Assembly: GCF_009756665.1 (NCBI RefSeq)
Contig: NZ_CP037953.1
Coordinates: forward strand, 3,844,001-3,908,000
Length of the DNA: 64,000 nt
From: Permianibacter aggregans
GTDB taxonomy: Bacteria; Pseudomonadota; Gammaproteobacteria; Enterobacterales; Permianibacteraceae
Direction of reading: 5' to 3'
Shown here: positions 42,799-51,418 of the stretch, piece after piece
Layout: each line of letters starts with the position of its first letter
Numbering within the stretch: the first letter of the stretch is position 1
Notes under the pieces: model-generated
Database searches by the model: none
What the model was told of the DNA's origin: nothing
What the model saw: only the letters and a program-made list of their open reading frames with translations
Made by a program: the position numbers and the translations under genes

Positions 42799-44169
42799 TT
42801 ATACGGTGCGCAAATACCACTGATATTCCAGCGGCGAGACATGGTAGTTGAATTCGTTATTCTCAGCTCGTTTGCAGGCCAAGTACACTCGGCAAAAATC
42901 CTTGCCGAGGTATTCGGAAATCACTTCACTTTGCTCGAAAATATCCAGTGAATGAGACCAGATATTCGGCAGCGTCCGCTTGTGCTGGGTGTAAGCATTG
43001 CCGATCGTTTCCGGGCCGCAATCGAGCTGCTTGGTGATGCCGTGATGGATACCGGCGAGCACACTGGCAACCGCCAGATACGGATTGGCGTCGGCACCGG
43101 CAACGCGGTGTTCAACGCGCATTGCATCCGCTGAGCCGGCCGGAATACGCAGGGACACCGAACGATTGTTGACGCCCCAGGCCGGGCAATTCGGTACAAA
43201 CGAATTGGTCCGGAAGCGGCGATAGGAATTGGCGTTTGGTGCGAAAATCGCCATCGCTTCGCGCATCGTCGCCATCAAGCCGCCTAGCGCATGTTTCAAC
43301 GTGTCGCTCAAATCGCCTTCGGCGGTAGCGAAAACATTGCGGCCATTTTCATCAATCAAACTGACATGGATATGCATACCGGAACCGGCCCGATCATCAT
43401 AGGGTTTGGCCATGAACGTCGCTTCGACATTGTGGTTCAGCGTCACGCCTTTGATGAGGCGCTTCAACAAAAACGCGTCATCACAGGCACGCAACGCATC
43501 GGCGCGATGTTCCAGATTGATTTCGTACTGGCCCGGTGCGTATTCTGCGACAGCCGTGTCGGCCGGCAGATCCTGAATTTCGATGGCATCGGCCAAATCC
43601 TCGAGCAGTTCATCGAAATCATCAAGATCCTGAATCGCGTAAACCTGGGTCGACTCTTCACGCAGCCCGGTAAACGGCGAAATCGGCGGCTGCGGTGTGT
43701 AGGTGTTGATGCGCTGACGATCGATGACATAAAACTCCAGCTCGACGGCAACAACTGGCGTCAGCTTCAATTCCTTGAAGCGATTGAGCACGCGGGAAAG
43801 AACCTGGCGCGGATCGGCAAAAAATGGCGCGCCTTTGCCATCGGTCATCGTCAGTTGCACCTGCGCCATCGGCCGTTTTTGCCAGGGCGAAACTTTCAAG
43901 GTGCCGGGAATCGGCCAGCAGATTTGATCGGCATCGCCAATATCAAAACCCAAACCGGCTTCTTCGATATTGTCGCCGGTGATATCCAGCGAAAAAATCG
44001 AGCCGGGCAGGGCAACGCCGGATTTGTAGGCTTTCAGCAGGCTGTCCTTATCCACCCGTTTGCCGCGTGGTACGCCGTTGGTGTCGCAGACAAACATGTC
44101 GACGCCGGTCACCTCCGGGTGCTGTTGCAGAAAGGTTTCGGCTTCCTTGATGGCTTTTTCATCAAACAT
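42799..44169 (-). CDS. puuA: Gamma-glutamylputrescine synthetase (PuuA, glutamine synthetase family)
   Basis: A 456-aa glutamine-synthetase-like ligase that joins glutamate to putrescine (or another polyamine) with ATP. Active-site blocks are VVAVELEFYVIDRQ, ATFMAKPYDDRAGSGMHIHVSL, and NSYRRFRTNSFVPNCPAWGVNNRSV split around the nucleotide site. PuuA-type enzymes have Asn/Val-rich replacements of the ammonia-site residues of true GlnA. It heads a minus-strand operon puuA-puuB and is divergent from puuD across a 276-bp control region. A second paralogue is encoded at 45210-46565. Confidence 0.91.
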   Translation of the reverse strand: MFDEKAIKEAETFLQQHPEVTGVDMFVCDTNGVPRGKRVDKDSLLKAYKSGVALPGSIFSLDITGDNIEEAGLGFDIGDADQICWPIPGTLKVSPWQKRPMAQVQLTMTDGKGAPFFADPRQVLSRVLNRFKELKLTPVVAVELEFYVIDRQRINTYTPQPPISPFTGLREESTQVYAIQDLDDFDELLEDLADAIEIQDLPADTAVAEYAPGQYEINLEHRADALRACDDAFLLKRLIKGVTLNHNVEATFMAKPYDDRAGSGMHIHVSLIDENGRNVFATAEGDLSDTLKHALGGLMATMREAMAIFAPNANSYRRFRTNSFVPNCPAWGVNNRSVSLRIPAGSADAMRVEHRVAGADANPYLAVASVLAGIHHGITKQLDCGPETIGNAYTQHKRTLPNIWSHSLDIFEQSEVISEYLGKDFCRVYLACKRAENNEFNYHVSPLEYQWYLRTV

Positions 44170-44319
44170 GATTGCCCTCGCGTGTGCAAACCCGGTCGCC
44201 AGGTTGGCAGAACCGTTTGGGTGTTTAATATCTTTAAATGCTGGCTGGCCGGTTGATGGCCTGTCAAGGGGGCTCGGTATTGCGGTGCAAAAAGAGTGGT
44301 AAACGCGAACCTTGGCCCG

Positions 44320-44349
44320 TTGACGATTTCACGGTGGCGCAGATATAAA
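44320..44349 (+). promoter_or_regulatory. Sigma-70 promoter for the puuD operon
   Basis: TTGACG and TATAAA are separated by 18 bases. The predicted start is near 44356, leaving a leader of about 90 nt before puuD. No equally good promoter was found for the divergent puuA. Confidence 0.6.
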
Positions 44350-44445
44350 GGTAGCTGGTAGCTTGCTGGCGTCCATCGTCAGCACCTGATGCCATCTTTC
44401 CGGGTCATCACCCCCATCATTTGCCCTACTGGCCTGTTTAATAAA

Positions 44446-45213
44446 ATGAACGCAAAGACAATGAAACCTCTGGTCGCGATCATCTCGGATTGCCGCGAAA
44501 TCGGCCTGCACTACTATCATATGGTCGGCGACAAGTACGTGCGTGCGGTGGAGCGCTGCAGCGGTGTGCTGCCGGTGCTGCTGCCGGCCTTCGCCGGTTC
44601 CATCGCTATCGACGATCTGGTCGAGCGTTTTGATGGCGTGCTGCTGACCGGTAGCTACTCCAATGTTGAGCCGCATCGCTACGGTCGGCCGCAGCGCAAG
44701 GAAAAAGACTTGAACGACCCGCATCGCGACGAAACCGTGTTGCCGCTGGTACCGGCACTGGTGTCGGCTGGCGTGCCGGTATTCGGCATTTGCCGCGGTT
44801 TTCAGGAAATGAACGTCGCCTACGGCGGCACGCTGCATCAGGAAGTGCACAAGGTCGACGGCAAACATGACCATCGTGAGAATCAGCAGGACCCGCTCGA
44901 TATTCAATACGGGCCGATTCATGACCTGAAACTGGCGCCAGATGGCATCATGAAAAAACTGTTGAACACCGACACCATTCGGGTCAATTCGCTGCACAGT
45001 CAGGGCATTGATGATTTGGCGCCATCACTGGCCGTCGAAGCAATAGCGCCCGATGGATTGGTTGAAGCCTACCGGGTCCAGAACGCCAAACAATTTGCCC
45101 TGGCGGTGCAATGGCATCCGGAATGGAAGGCCTGGGAAAATCCGGTTTCGATGGCTTTGTTTAATGCTTTTGGTGAGGCCTGCAAAGCACGTATGCAACA
45201 GAGGAAGGTATGA
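44446..45213 (+). CDS. puuD: Gamma-glutamyl-GABA hydrolase (PuuD)
   Basis: A class-I glutamine-amidotransferase-like hydrolase (about 255 aa) that splits gamma-glutamyl-GABA into glutamate and GABA, the last Puu step. PVFGICRGFQEMNVAYGGTL contains the nucleophile Cys, and VQWHPEWKAW supplies the His and Glu of the triad. The start is ambiguous: ATGs at 44446 and 44461 both lack a good ribosome binding site, and the frame is open back to 44389. The stop overlaps the next start (ATGA). Confidence 0.9.
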   Translation: MNAKTMKPLVAIISDCREIGLHYYHMVGDKYVRAVERCSGVLPVLLPAFAGSIAIDDLVERFDGVLLTGSYSNVEPHRYGRPQRKEKDLNDPHRDETVLPLVPALVSAGVPVFGICRGFQEMNVAYGGTLHQEVHKVDGKHDHRENQQDPLDIQYGPIHDLKLAPDGIMKKLLNTDTIRVNSLHSQGIDDLAPSLAVEAIAPDGLVEAYRVQNAKQFALAVQWHPEWKAWENPVSMALFNAFGEACKARMQQRKV

Positions 45214-46565
45214 GTCAGACTGACGAAGAATTTTTAAAACAGTGGATGGAAGCACGCGGCATTACCGAAGTGGAATGCATGGTGCCGGATTTGACCGGCG
45301 TTGCCCGTGGCAAAATTGTGCCGGCGAAAAAGTTCTTCCGCGAGAACATGCGGCTGCCGGAAGGCATTTTCATTCAGACCGTCACCGGTGATTGGCCCGA
45401 CGACGAAGATTACGACAAGCTGGTCAATCCGACCGATATCGACATGGAACTGGTGCCGGACCCAAAAACGGTTTGTCTGGTGCCCTGGGCTGTTGAGCCA
45501 ACAGCGCAAGTAATCCACGATTGCTTGTATCGCGATGGCACGCCGGTTGACCTGGCGCCACGCTCGGTATTGCGCCGGGTATTGAAGCAATTTGAACTGC
45601 AGGGCTGGGAGCCGATCATGGCTCCGGAAGTCGAGTTTTATCTGGTCAAGCAAAACACCGATGCCGATTATCCGCTGGAGCCGCCGATTGGTCGTAGCGG
45701 CCGAAAGGAAACGGCACGTCGCAGTTATGGCATCGATGCCGTCAACGAATTCGATCCGGTGTTCGAGGAAATGTATGACTACTGCGAACAGATGGAACTC
45801 GATATCGACACGCTGATTCATGAGGAAGGCGCTGGCCAGATGGAAGTGAACTTCCTGCACGGCTCGCCGATGGATTTGGCCGATCAAGTGTTTCTGTTCA
45901 AACGTACGATGCGGGAAGTGGCCTTGCGCCATAATATTTATGCCACGTTCATGGCCAAGCCAATGGAAAACGAAGCCGGCTCGGCGATGCATGTGCATCA
46001 ATCCATTGTTGACAAGAACACCAAAGAAAATGTGTTCTCGACACCGGATGGCGAACCGAGCGAATTGTTCTTCCATTACATCGGCGGTTTGCAGCGTTAC
46101 TTGCCAGCGGCGATGAGCCTGATGGCGCCAAACGTCAATTCCTATCGCCGCATTGCGCGTTTCAATTCTGCGCCGATTAACGTGCAATGGGGCTACGACA
46201 ATCGCACCGTCGGCTTGCGAATTCCGCATTCATCACCAGCCAATCGCCGGGTGGAAAATCGCATTATCGGCGCTGATTGCAATCCGTATCTGGCTTTTGC
46301 TGCCTCGCTGGCGGCCGGTTATCTCGGCATGGTGCAGAAAATCAAGCCGAGCGATCCGGTGTCGGCCTCGGCACACAATTTGCCGTATCAATTGCCGCGC
46401 AATTTGCTCGATGCATTGGCTTTGCTGCGCACCAATGATGAGTTGAAACATGTGCTAGGCGAACGCTTTGTTCGCGCCTACACCGCCGTCAAAGAGAAAG
46501 AGTACGAAACGTTTTTTGCGGTAATCAGTTCCTGGGAGCGCGATTTCCTGCTATTGAACGTATGA
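45210..46565 (+). CDS. Second PuuA-type glutamylpolyamine synthetase
   Basis: A 451-aa glutamine-synthetase-family ligase, clearly a diverged paralogue of the puuA product. Conserved blocks are MAPEVEFYLVKQNTD, ATFMAKPMENEAGSAMHVHQ, and NSYRRIARFNSAPINVQWGY followed by NRTVGLRIPHSSPANRRVEN. Pseudomonads carry several such enzymes (PauA/SpuI) with different polyamine preferences. This one may take spermidine, cadaverine or diaminopropane while the other takes putrescine (inference). Translationally coupled to puuD and followed by a terminator. Confidence 0.9.
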   Translation: MSQTDEEFLKQWMEARGITEVECMVPDLTGVARGKIVPAKKFFRENMRLPEGIFIQTVTGDWPDDEDYDKLVNPTDIDMELVPDPKTVCLVPWAVEPTAQVIHDCLYRDGTPVDLAPRSVLRRVLKQFELQGWEPIMAPEVEFYLVKQNTDADYPLEPPIGRSGRKETARRSYGIDAVNEFDPVFEEMYDYCEQMELDIDTLIHEEGAGQMEVNFLHGSPMDLADQVFLFKRTMREVALRHNIYATFMAKPMENEAGSAMHVHQSIVDKNTKENVFSTPDGEPSELFFHYIGGLQRYLPAAMSLMAPNVNSYRRIARFNSAPINVQWGYDNRTVGLRIPHSSPANRRVENRIIGADCNPYLAFAASLAAGYLGMVQKIKPSDPVSASAHNLPYQLPRNLLDALALLRTNDELKHVLGERFVRAYTAVKEKEYETFFAVISSWERDFLLLNV

Positions 46566-46568
46566 ACG

Positions 46569-46595
46569 CTGCCGCCTTCGGGCGGCATTTTTTTT
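46569..46595 (+). terminator. Rho-independent terminator after the second glutamylpolyamine synthetase
   Basis: TGCCGCC / GGCGGCA around a TTCG tetraloop, followed by T8. Only 36 bp separate it from the aminotransferase start, so that gene needs read-through or a promoter in the small gap. Confidence 0.92.
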
Positions 46596-46631
46596 GCGCC
46601 TGGTCAAACCGATTCAAAAGGGGAGCACGAC

Positions 46632-47999
46632 GTGAAAAAAACATCCGGCGATATCGATTGGCGGCATCTGGATGCCAGCCATCATTTGCACCCATTCACC
46701 GACAACAAGGCTCTGCGCCTTACCGGTGTGCGGGTGATTGAGAAAGCGGAAGGCGTTTATCTCTGGGACGGTGATGGCAATCGGTATCTGGATGGTTTCG
46801 CTGGACTGTGGTGCGTCAATGTCGGCTACGGGCGAAAAGAGCTGATTGAAGCAGCGGCTGCGCAGATGCAGCAACTGCCGTATTACAACTTGTTTTTTAA
46901 AACGACGACGATGCCAGCGATTGAGCTGGCACAGGCGATTTGCGAGCTGACGCCGCCCGGTTTGAACCAGGTGTTTTTCACCGGCTCCGGCTCGGAGGCC
47001 AATGACACCGTTTTTCGGATGGTGCGCCGCTACTGGGATTTACGTGGTCAAAAAAAGAAAAAAGTTTTCATTGCCCGAAAAAATGCCTATCACGGTTCGA
47101 CCGTTGCCGGCGCCTCACTCGGCGGCATGCGCTATATGCATGAGCAAGGCGACTTACCGATTCCCGGCATCGAACATATCGAACAGCCTTATGCGTTTGA
47201 GCTCGCCGGTGATTTGTCGTCGGAAGCATTCGGTCGGTTGGCCGCTGGGTGGCTCGAACAGAAAATTCTTGAACTTGGTCCGGAACATGTCGCGGCATTT
47301 ATTGGCGAACCGATTCAGGGCGCCGGTGGGGTAATCATTCCACCGCTGAACTATTGGAGTGAAGTCGAAAAGATTTGCCGCAAATATGACGTGCTGATTT
47401 GCGCCGACGAAGTGATCTGTGGTTTTGGTCGCCTGGGCCATTGGTTCGGTTGTCAGCATTTCGGTTTTACGCCGGATTTCATGTCAATAGCCAAAGGGCT
47501 TTCGTCCGGTTACCTGCCGATTGGTGGCGTGGTCGTGCGCGATGAAGTTGCCGAGCTGTTGGTCGAGCAGGGCGGTGAGTTCAATCATGGTTTTACCTAT
47601 TCCGGGCATCCGGTTTGCGCCGCCGTTGCTTTGGCCAATTTGCGCATTCTGCGTGAAGAAAGAATCGTCGAGACGGTGCGTAAGCAGTCCGGACCCTATT
47701 TGAGTCGCAAGCTGGCCGAACTGGTTGATCATCCTTTGGTTGGCGAGGTACGTAATATTGGCTTGATCGGGGCTATCGAACTGGTGGCCGATAAACACAC
47801 CCGAAAGCGCTGTGGCAAGCTCGGCGATACCGGCTCGCTTTGTCGCGACATGGCGTTGAGGGAAGGCCTGATCTTGCGGGCGACCGGCGACACGATGCTG
47901 CTGTCGCCGCCGCTGATCATTTCTGGTGCGGAAATTGATGAATTAGTCGCCAAAACCAGGCTCGCACTGGACGCGACGGCTGCGCAATTAGGACTGTAA
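46632..47999 (+). CDS. spuC: Putrescine:pyruvate aminotransferase (SpuC-like)
   Basis: A class-III PLP aminotransferase (455 aa) of the SpuC/YgjG-like subgroup. It would transfer the amino group of putrescine (or another diamine) to pyruvate, giving 4-aminobutanal. HLHPFTDNKALRLTGVRV starts the chain, FFTGSGSEANDTVFRMVRRY is the PLP phosphate region, and MSIAKGLSSGYLPIGGVVV carries the PLP lysine. It starts with GTG after AGGGGAG. This offers a route parallel to the gamma-glutamyl pathway. The following gene starts 113 bp on. Confidence 0.9.
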   Translation: MKKTSGDIDWRHLDASHHLHPFTDNKALRLTGVRVIEKAEGVYLWDGDGNRYLDGFAGLWCVNVGYGRKELIEAAAAQMQQLPYYNLFFKTTTMPAIELAQAICELTPPGLNQVFFTGSGSEANDTVFRMVRRYWDLRGQKKKKVFIARKNAYHGSTVAGASLGGMRYMHEQGDLPIPGIEHIEQPYAFELAGDLSSEAFGRLAAGWLEQKILELGPEHVAAFIGEPIQGAGGVIIPPLNYWSEVEKICRKYDVLICADEVICGFGRLGHWFGCQHFGFTPDFMSIAKGLSSGYLPIGGVVVRDEVAELLVEQGGEFNHGFTYSGHPVCAAVALANLRILREERIVETVRKQSGPYLSRKLAELVDHPLVGEVRNIGLIGAIELVADKHTRKRCGKLGDTGSLCRDMALREGLILRATGDTMLLSPPLIISGAEIDELVAKTRLALDATAAQLGL

Positions 48000-48005
48000 A
48001 ATCCG

Positions 48006-48030
48006 CGCGTCAACTGCTATGGTTGACGCG
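48006..48030 (+). repeat. Hairpin after the aminotransferase gene
   Basis: CGCGTCAAC / GTTGACGCG (9 bp) with a 7-base loop, directly after the spuC-like stop. Only GCCTT follows, so termination would be weak. It may mark a processing or attenuation point before potF. Confidence 0.5.
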
Positions 48031-48112
48031 GCCTTGAATAGCCCAAAAAGGCGGGCGGGGGCGCGTCCCTGGTGACGCGATGGCCATCACTTGGAGATAA
48101 GGGGAATAACGA

Positions 48113-49258
48113 ATGGCAAAGCAGAAATTTGCACTCGCCGCAGCCGTAGCCGCGGCTTTGAGCTTGGCGGCGTGCAGTGACAAACCAGCACCGGAAGAAC
48201 AAGCCGCTGCTCCAGCAGAAGAAAAAGCCGCGAAAGTCGTGCATGTTTATAACTGGAGCGATTATATCGACGACAGCGTGCTGGCCGATTTCGAAAAGGA
48301 AACCGGCATCAAAGTGGTTTACGACGTATTTGATAGCAACGAAGTGTTGGAGGCCAAACTGCTGGCCGGCAGCACCGGTTTTGATGTCGTAGTGCCTTCC
48401 GCTTCTTTCCTTGGCCGTCAGATTCAGGCCGGCGTGTTCCAGCCGCTCGACCGCACCAAGCTCTCGAACTGGGGTAACCTCGACAAGAGCATCATGCAGC
48501 GTCTGGAAAACTACGATCCGGGCAACCAGTACGCCGTGCCTTACCTGTGGGGCACTACCGGCATCGGTTACAACGTCCAGAAAGTCAAAGAAATTCTCGG
48601 TGAAGATGCACCGGTCGATTCCTGGGATCTGGTGTTCAAGCCGGAAAACATCAGCAAGCTGAACAAGTGCGGTGTCGCCATGCTCGACGCCCAGTCGGAA
48701 ATTCTGCCGGCGGCGCTGAACTATCTCGGTAAAGATCCGAACTCGCTGGTCGAAGCTGATTACACTGATGTTGCCCAGCCGTTGCTGGAAAGCATTCGTC
48801 CGCACGTGACCTATTTCCATAGCTCGCAATACATCAACGACCTGGCCAACGGTGACATCTGCGTTGCCATTGGTTGGTCCGGTGATATTTTCCAGGCTCG
48901 TGATCGCGCCGCCGAAGCTGGCAAGGAATTTGAAATCGCTTACAGCATCCCGAAAGAAGGCGCGCTGATGTTCTTTGACATGATGGCCGTGCCGAAAGAC
49001 GCCAAGAATGTTGATGAAGCCCATCAGCTGGTCAACTACCTGATGCGTCCGGAAGTGATCGCCAAGGTCACCAACTTTGTCACCTACGCCAATGCCAACC
49101 CGGCATCGCTGCCGATGGTCGACGAAGAAATCAAGAGCAACAAAGCCATTTACCCACCAGAAGAAGTCATGGCCAAGTTGTATACCCAGCGGGTCATGCC
49201 GCTGGAGATTGAACGGGTGATGACCCGGGTCTGGACGAAAGTCTCCAAAGGCCAATAA
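48113..49258 (+). CDS. potF: Putrescine ABC transporter, substrate-binding protein
   Basis: PotF/SpuD-type binding protein (381 aa). [20 protein letters not shown] is the diagnostic start of the mature polyamine-binding fold. [27 protein letters not shown] and [15 protein letters not shown] line the ligand cleft. The signal peptide ends in SLAACSD, a lipobox, followed by an Ala/Pro/Glu linker, so this copy is probably a lipoprotein tethered to the membrane rather than free in the periplasm. A terminator separates it from potG and should make its mRNA more abundant. Confidence 0.93.
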   Translation: MAKQKFALAAAVAAALSLAACSDKPAPEEQAAAPAEEKAAKVVHVYNWSDYIDDSVLADFEKETGIKVVYDVFDSNEVLEAKLLAGSTGFDVVVPSASFLGRQIQAGVFQPLDRTKLSNWGNLDKSIMQRLENYDPGNQYAVPYLWGTTGIGYNVQKVKEILGEDAPVDSWDLVFKPENISKLNKCGVAMLDAQSEILPAALNYLGKDPNSLVEADYTDVAQPLLESIRPHVTYFHSSQYINDLANGDICVAIGWSGDIFQARDRAAEAGKEFEIAYSIPKEGALMFFDMMAVPKDAKNVDEAHQLVNYLMRPEVIAKVTNFVTYANANPASLPMVDEEIKSNKAIYPPEEVMAKLYTQRVMPLEIERVMTRVWTKVSKGQ

Positions 49259-49272
49259 AATAGTGCCCCTGA

Positions 49273-49301
49273 GCCTCGCCACTATCATGGCGAGGCTTTT
49301 T
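49273..49301 (+). terminator. Attenuating terminator between potF and potG
   Basis: GCCTCGCC / GGCGAGGC (8 bp) with an 8-base loop and T5. It lies inside the transporter operon, so it likely lets only part of the transcripts continue into the ATPase and permease genes. Confidence 0.82.
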
Positions 49302-49379
49302 GTTTGTCTGTTGTCCGTTTTTTGTTGAAACACCGGTGCCGAATGGCAACGGTGCCTTGAAGGAAGCTTGACACGCACC

Positions 49380-50513
49380 ATGAACAACGCCGCCGAACCG
49401 CACGCTGCTGCGCCAGCGAAATCCGATGAAAATTACGTGGTTATCGAAGGGATAACCAAACGGTTTGGCGACTTCATCGCCGTCGACAATGTCGATTTGA
49501 AAATACGCAAAGGCGAGATTTTCGCGTTGCTCGGCAGCTCCGGCTGTGGCAAATCCACCTTGCTGCGAATGCTGGCCGGCTTTGAAAAGCCGAGCGAAGG
49601 ACGCGTGCTGATTGATGGCCAGGACATGGCCAAAGTGCCGGCCTACAAGCGGCCGACCAATATGATGTTCCAGAGCTACGCGCTGTTCCCGCATATGAGC
49701 GTCGAAGACAACGTCGCGTTTGGTCTGAAGCAGGATGGCATGCCATCGGCGGAAATCAAACAACGGGTCAGCGACATGCTGGCGCTGGTCGACATGAGCC
49801 AGTTCGCCAAGCGCAAGCCGCATCAGTTGTCCGGTGGTCAGAAGCAGCGTGTCGCGCTCGCCCGTTCGCTGGCGAAACGGCCGAAATTACTGTTGCTCGA
49901 CGAGCCGATGGGGGCGCTCGACAAGAAACTGCGCGAACGCATGCAGTTGGAACTGGTCGATATCATTGAGCGGGTTGGCGTCACTTGCGTCATGGTTACC
50001 CACGATCAGGAAGAGGCGATGACGATGGCCTCGCGCCTCGGCATCATGAGCAAAGGCCGCATCCTGCAAGTCGGTGCGCCATCCGTCGTTTATGAAACGC
50101 CGAATTGCCGTTTCTCGGCCGAATTCATTGGCTCGGTCAATATGTTTGAAGGCACGTTGGTTGTTGATAAACAGGACCGTGCCGAAGTCGCCGTACCGGA
50201 ATTGCCGGCGCATATCTACGTCAATCATGGTGTCGTTGGCGAAGAAGGCGAGAAGGTTTGGGTCGCGGTGCGCCCGGAAAAAATCGAAGTGGGTTTTTCC
50301 AAGCCGGACCGCAACGTCAATTTTGCCAAAGGCAAAGTCGTCAACATTTCCTATTTCGGCAGCCACTCGGTTTACCACATCAAACTCGATAGCGGTAAAC
50401 GGGTCATTGCCAACGCGTCGAATTTCATTCGCGACACCACCGATCGCCCAACCTGGGAAGACGAAGTCTATCTGTCTTGGGAGCCGGAATCTGCCGTGGT
50501 GCTGAACATATGA
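49380..50513 (+). CDS. potG: Putrescine ABC transporter, ATP-binding protein
   Basis: PotG-type ATPase (377 aa). GSSGCGKSTLLRMLAGFEKP is Walker A. The signature is LSGGQKQRVALARSLAKRP, and LLLLDEPMGALDKKLRERMQ contains Walker B and the D-loop. A C-terminal TOBE domain (about residues 285-370) ends the chain. The ATG at 49380 was taken as start. An in-frame TTG four codons earlier lies too close to the AGGAAG. The stop overlaps the potH start (ATGA). Confidence 0.94.
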   Translation: MNNAAEPHAAAPAKSDENYVVIEGITKRFGDFIAVDNVDLKIRKGEIFALLGSSGCGKSTLLRMLAGFEKPSEGRVLIDGQDMAKVPAYKRPTNMMFQSYALFPHMSVEDNVAFGLKQDGMPSAEIKQRVSDMLALVDMSQFAKRKPHQLSGGQKQRVALARSLAKRPKLLLLDEPMGALDKKLRERMQLELVDIIERVGVTCVMVTHDQEEAMTMASRLGIMSKGRILQVGAPSVVYETPNCRFSAEFIGSVNMFEGTLVVDKQDRAEVAVPELPAHIYVNHGVVGEEGEKVWVAVRPEKIEVGFSKPDRNVNFAKGKVVNISYFGSHSVYHIKLDSGKRVIANASNFIRDTTDRPTWEDEVYLSWEPESAVVLNI

Positions 50514-51418
50514 GCCTGGCCGCTACCCTGAAAAAGTGGTCGCCGAATCCGCGCGCCGGCATCGTGCTGGTGCCGGCACTGTGGATGACGTTTTTCTTCC
50601 TGGCGCCGTTCGCGATCGTGCTGGTCATTTCGTTCATGAAATCGGCGATTGCGATGCCGCCGGTCGCGTTCGAATACACTGCTGATGGCAGTATTTCGCT
50701 GTTGACCACCAGTTACGCGCGGCTGTTTGATTTTGACGATCTGCTGTACATCAATGCCTATCTCGGTTCATTGAAAATGGCCGGTGTCGCGACCCTGTGC
50801 GCGCTGCTGATCGGCTACCCGATGGCCTATGCGATTGCACGTGCGCCGGGTGCCTGGCGTCATGTGCTGTTGATGATGGTGATCCTGCCATCCTGGACCA
50901 GTTTTCTGATTCGCATTTATGCCTGGATTGGTTTGCTGAAGAACAACGGCTTTATCAACAATTTTCTGATTTGGCTTGGCGTTATCGATACGCCCATTCA
51001 GATGATGCAAACCGATTTTGCGATTTATGTCGGCATTGTCTACGCCTATCTACCGTTCATGATTCTGCCGCTGTACACCAACCTCGTTAAGCATGATCAC
51101 ACGCTGCTTGAAGCAGCCAATGATCTCGGCGCCAATCGCTGGACCGCGTTCTGGCGAATCACTGTGCCGCTGTCGTTCAACGGCATTGTCGCCGGCTCAA
51201 TGCTGGTGTTCATTCCTGCCGTTGGCGAGTTTGTCATTCCGGAAATTTTGGGTGGCCCGGATCAGTTGATGATCGGCAAAGTGTTGTGGCAGGAGTTCTT
51301 CAACAATCGTGACTGGCCGAGTGCCTCGGCTGTGGCGATTGTCATGTTGGCCGTACTGATGATACCGATTGCGATTCTGCAGAAGTATCAGAACAAAGCC
51401 AGCGAGGAGAACGCCTGA
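50510..51418 (+). CDS. potH: Putrescine ABC transporter, permease PotH
   Basis: Inner-membrane permease of about 302 aa with six hydrophobic helices. The EAA loop that docks on the ATPase is visible as LEAANDLGANRWTAFWRITVPL. FIPAVGEFVIPEILGGPDQL and WPSASAVAIVMLAVLMIP are typical of PotH. The start ATG at 50510 overlaps the potG stop. A longer frame from 50477 lies within potG. The stop overlaps the potI start by one base (TGATG). Confidence 0.94.
   Translation: MSLAATLKKWSPNPRAGIVLVPALWMTFFFLAPFAIVLVISFMKSAIAMPPVAFEYTADGSISLLTTSYARLFDFDDLLYINAYLGSLKMAGVATLCALLIGYPMAYAIARAPGAWRHVLLMMVILPSWTSFLIRIYAWIGLLKNNGFINNFLIWLGVIDTPIQMMQTDFAIYVGIVYAYLPFMILPLYTNLVKHDHTLLEAANDLGANRWTAFWRITVPLSFNGIVAGSMLVFIPAVGEFVIPEILGGPDQLMIGKVLWQEFFNNRDWPSASAVAIVMLAVLMIPIAILQKYQNKASEENA

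Noticed and set aside
43291-44256. 321-codon plus-strand frame opposite puuA
   Set aside because: Shadow of the real gene; its translation shows no motif and puuA occupies the whole stretch.
45234-46229. 331-codon minus-strand frame opposite the second glutamylpolyamine synthetase
   Set aside because: Shadow of the real gene, with His/Arg-rich low-quality translation and no domain.
48017-49387. 456-codon open frame on the minus strand, antisense to potF
   Set aside because: It mirrors the potF reading frame, has no family resemblance or ribosome binding site, and potF is unmistakable. Long antisense frames are common in codon-biased genes.
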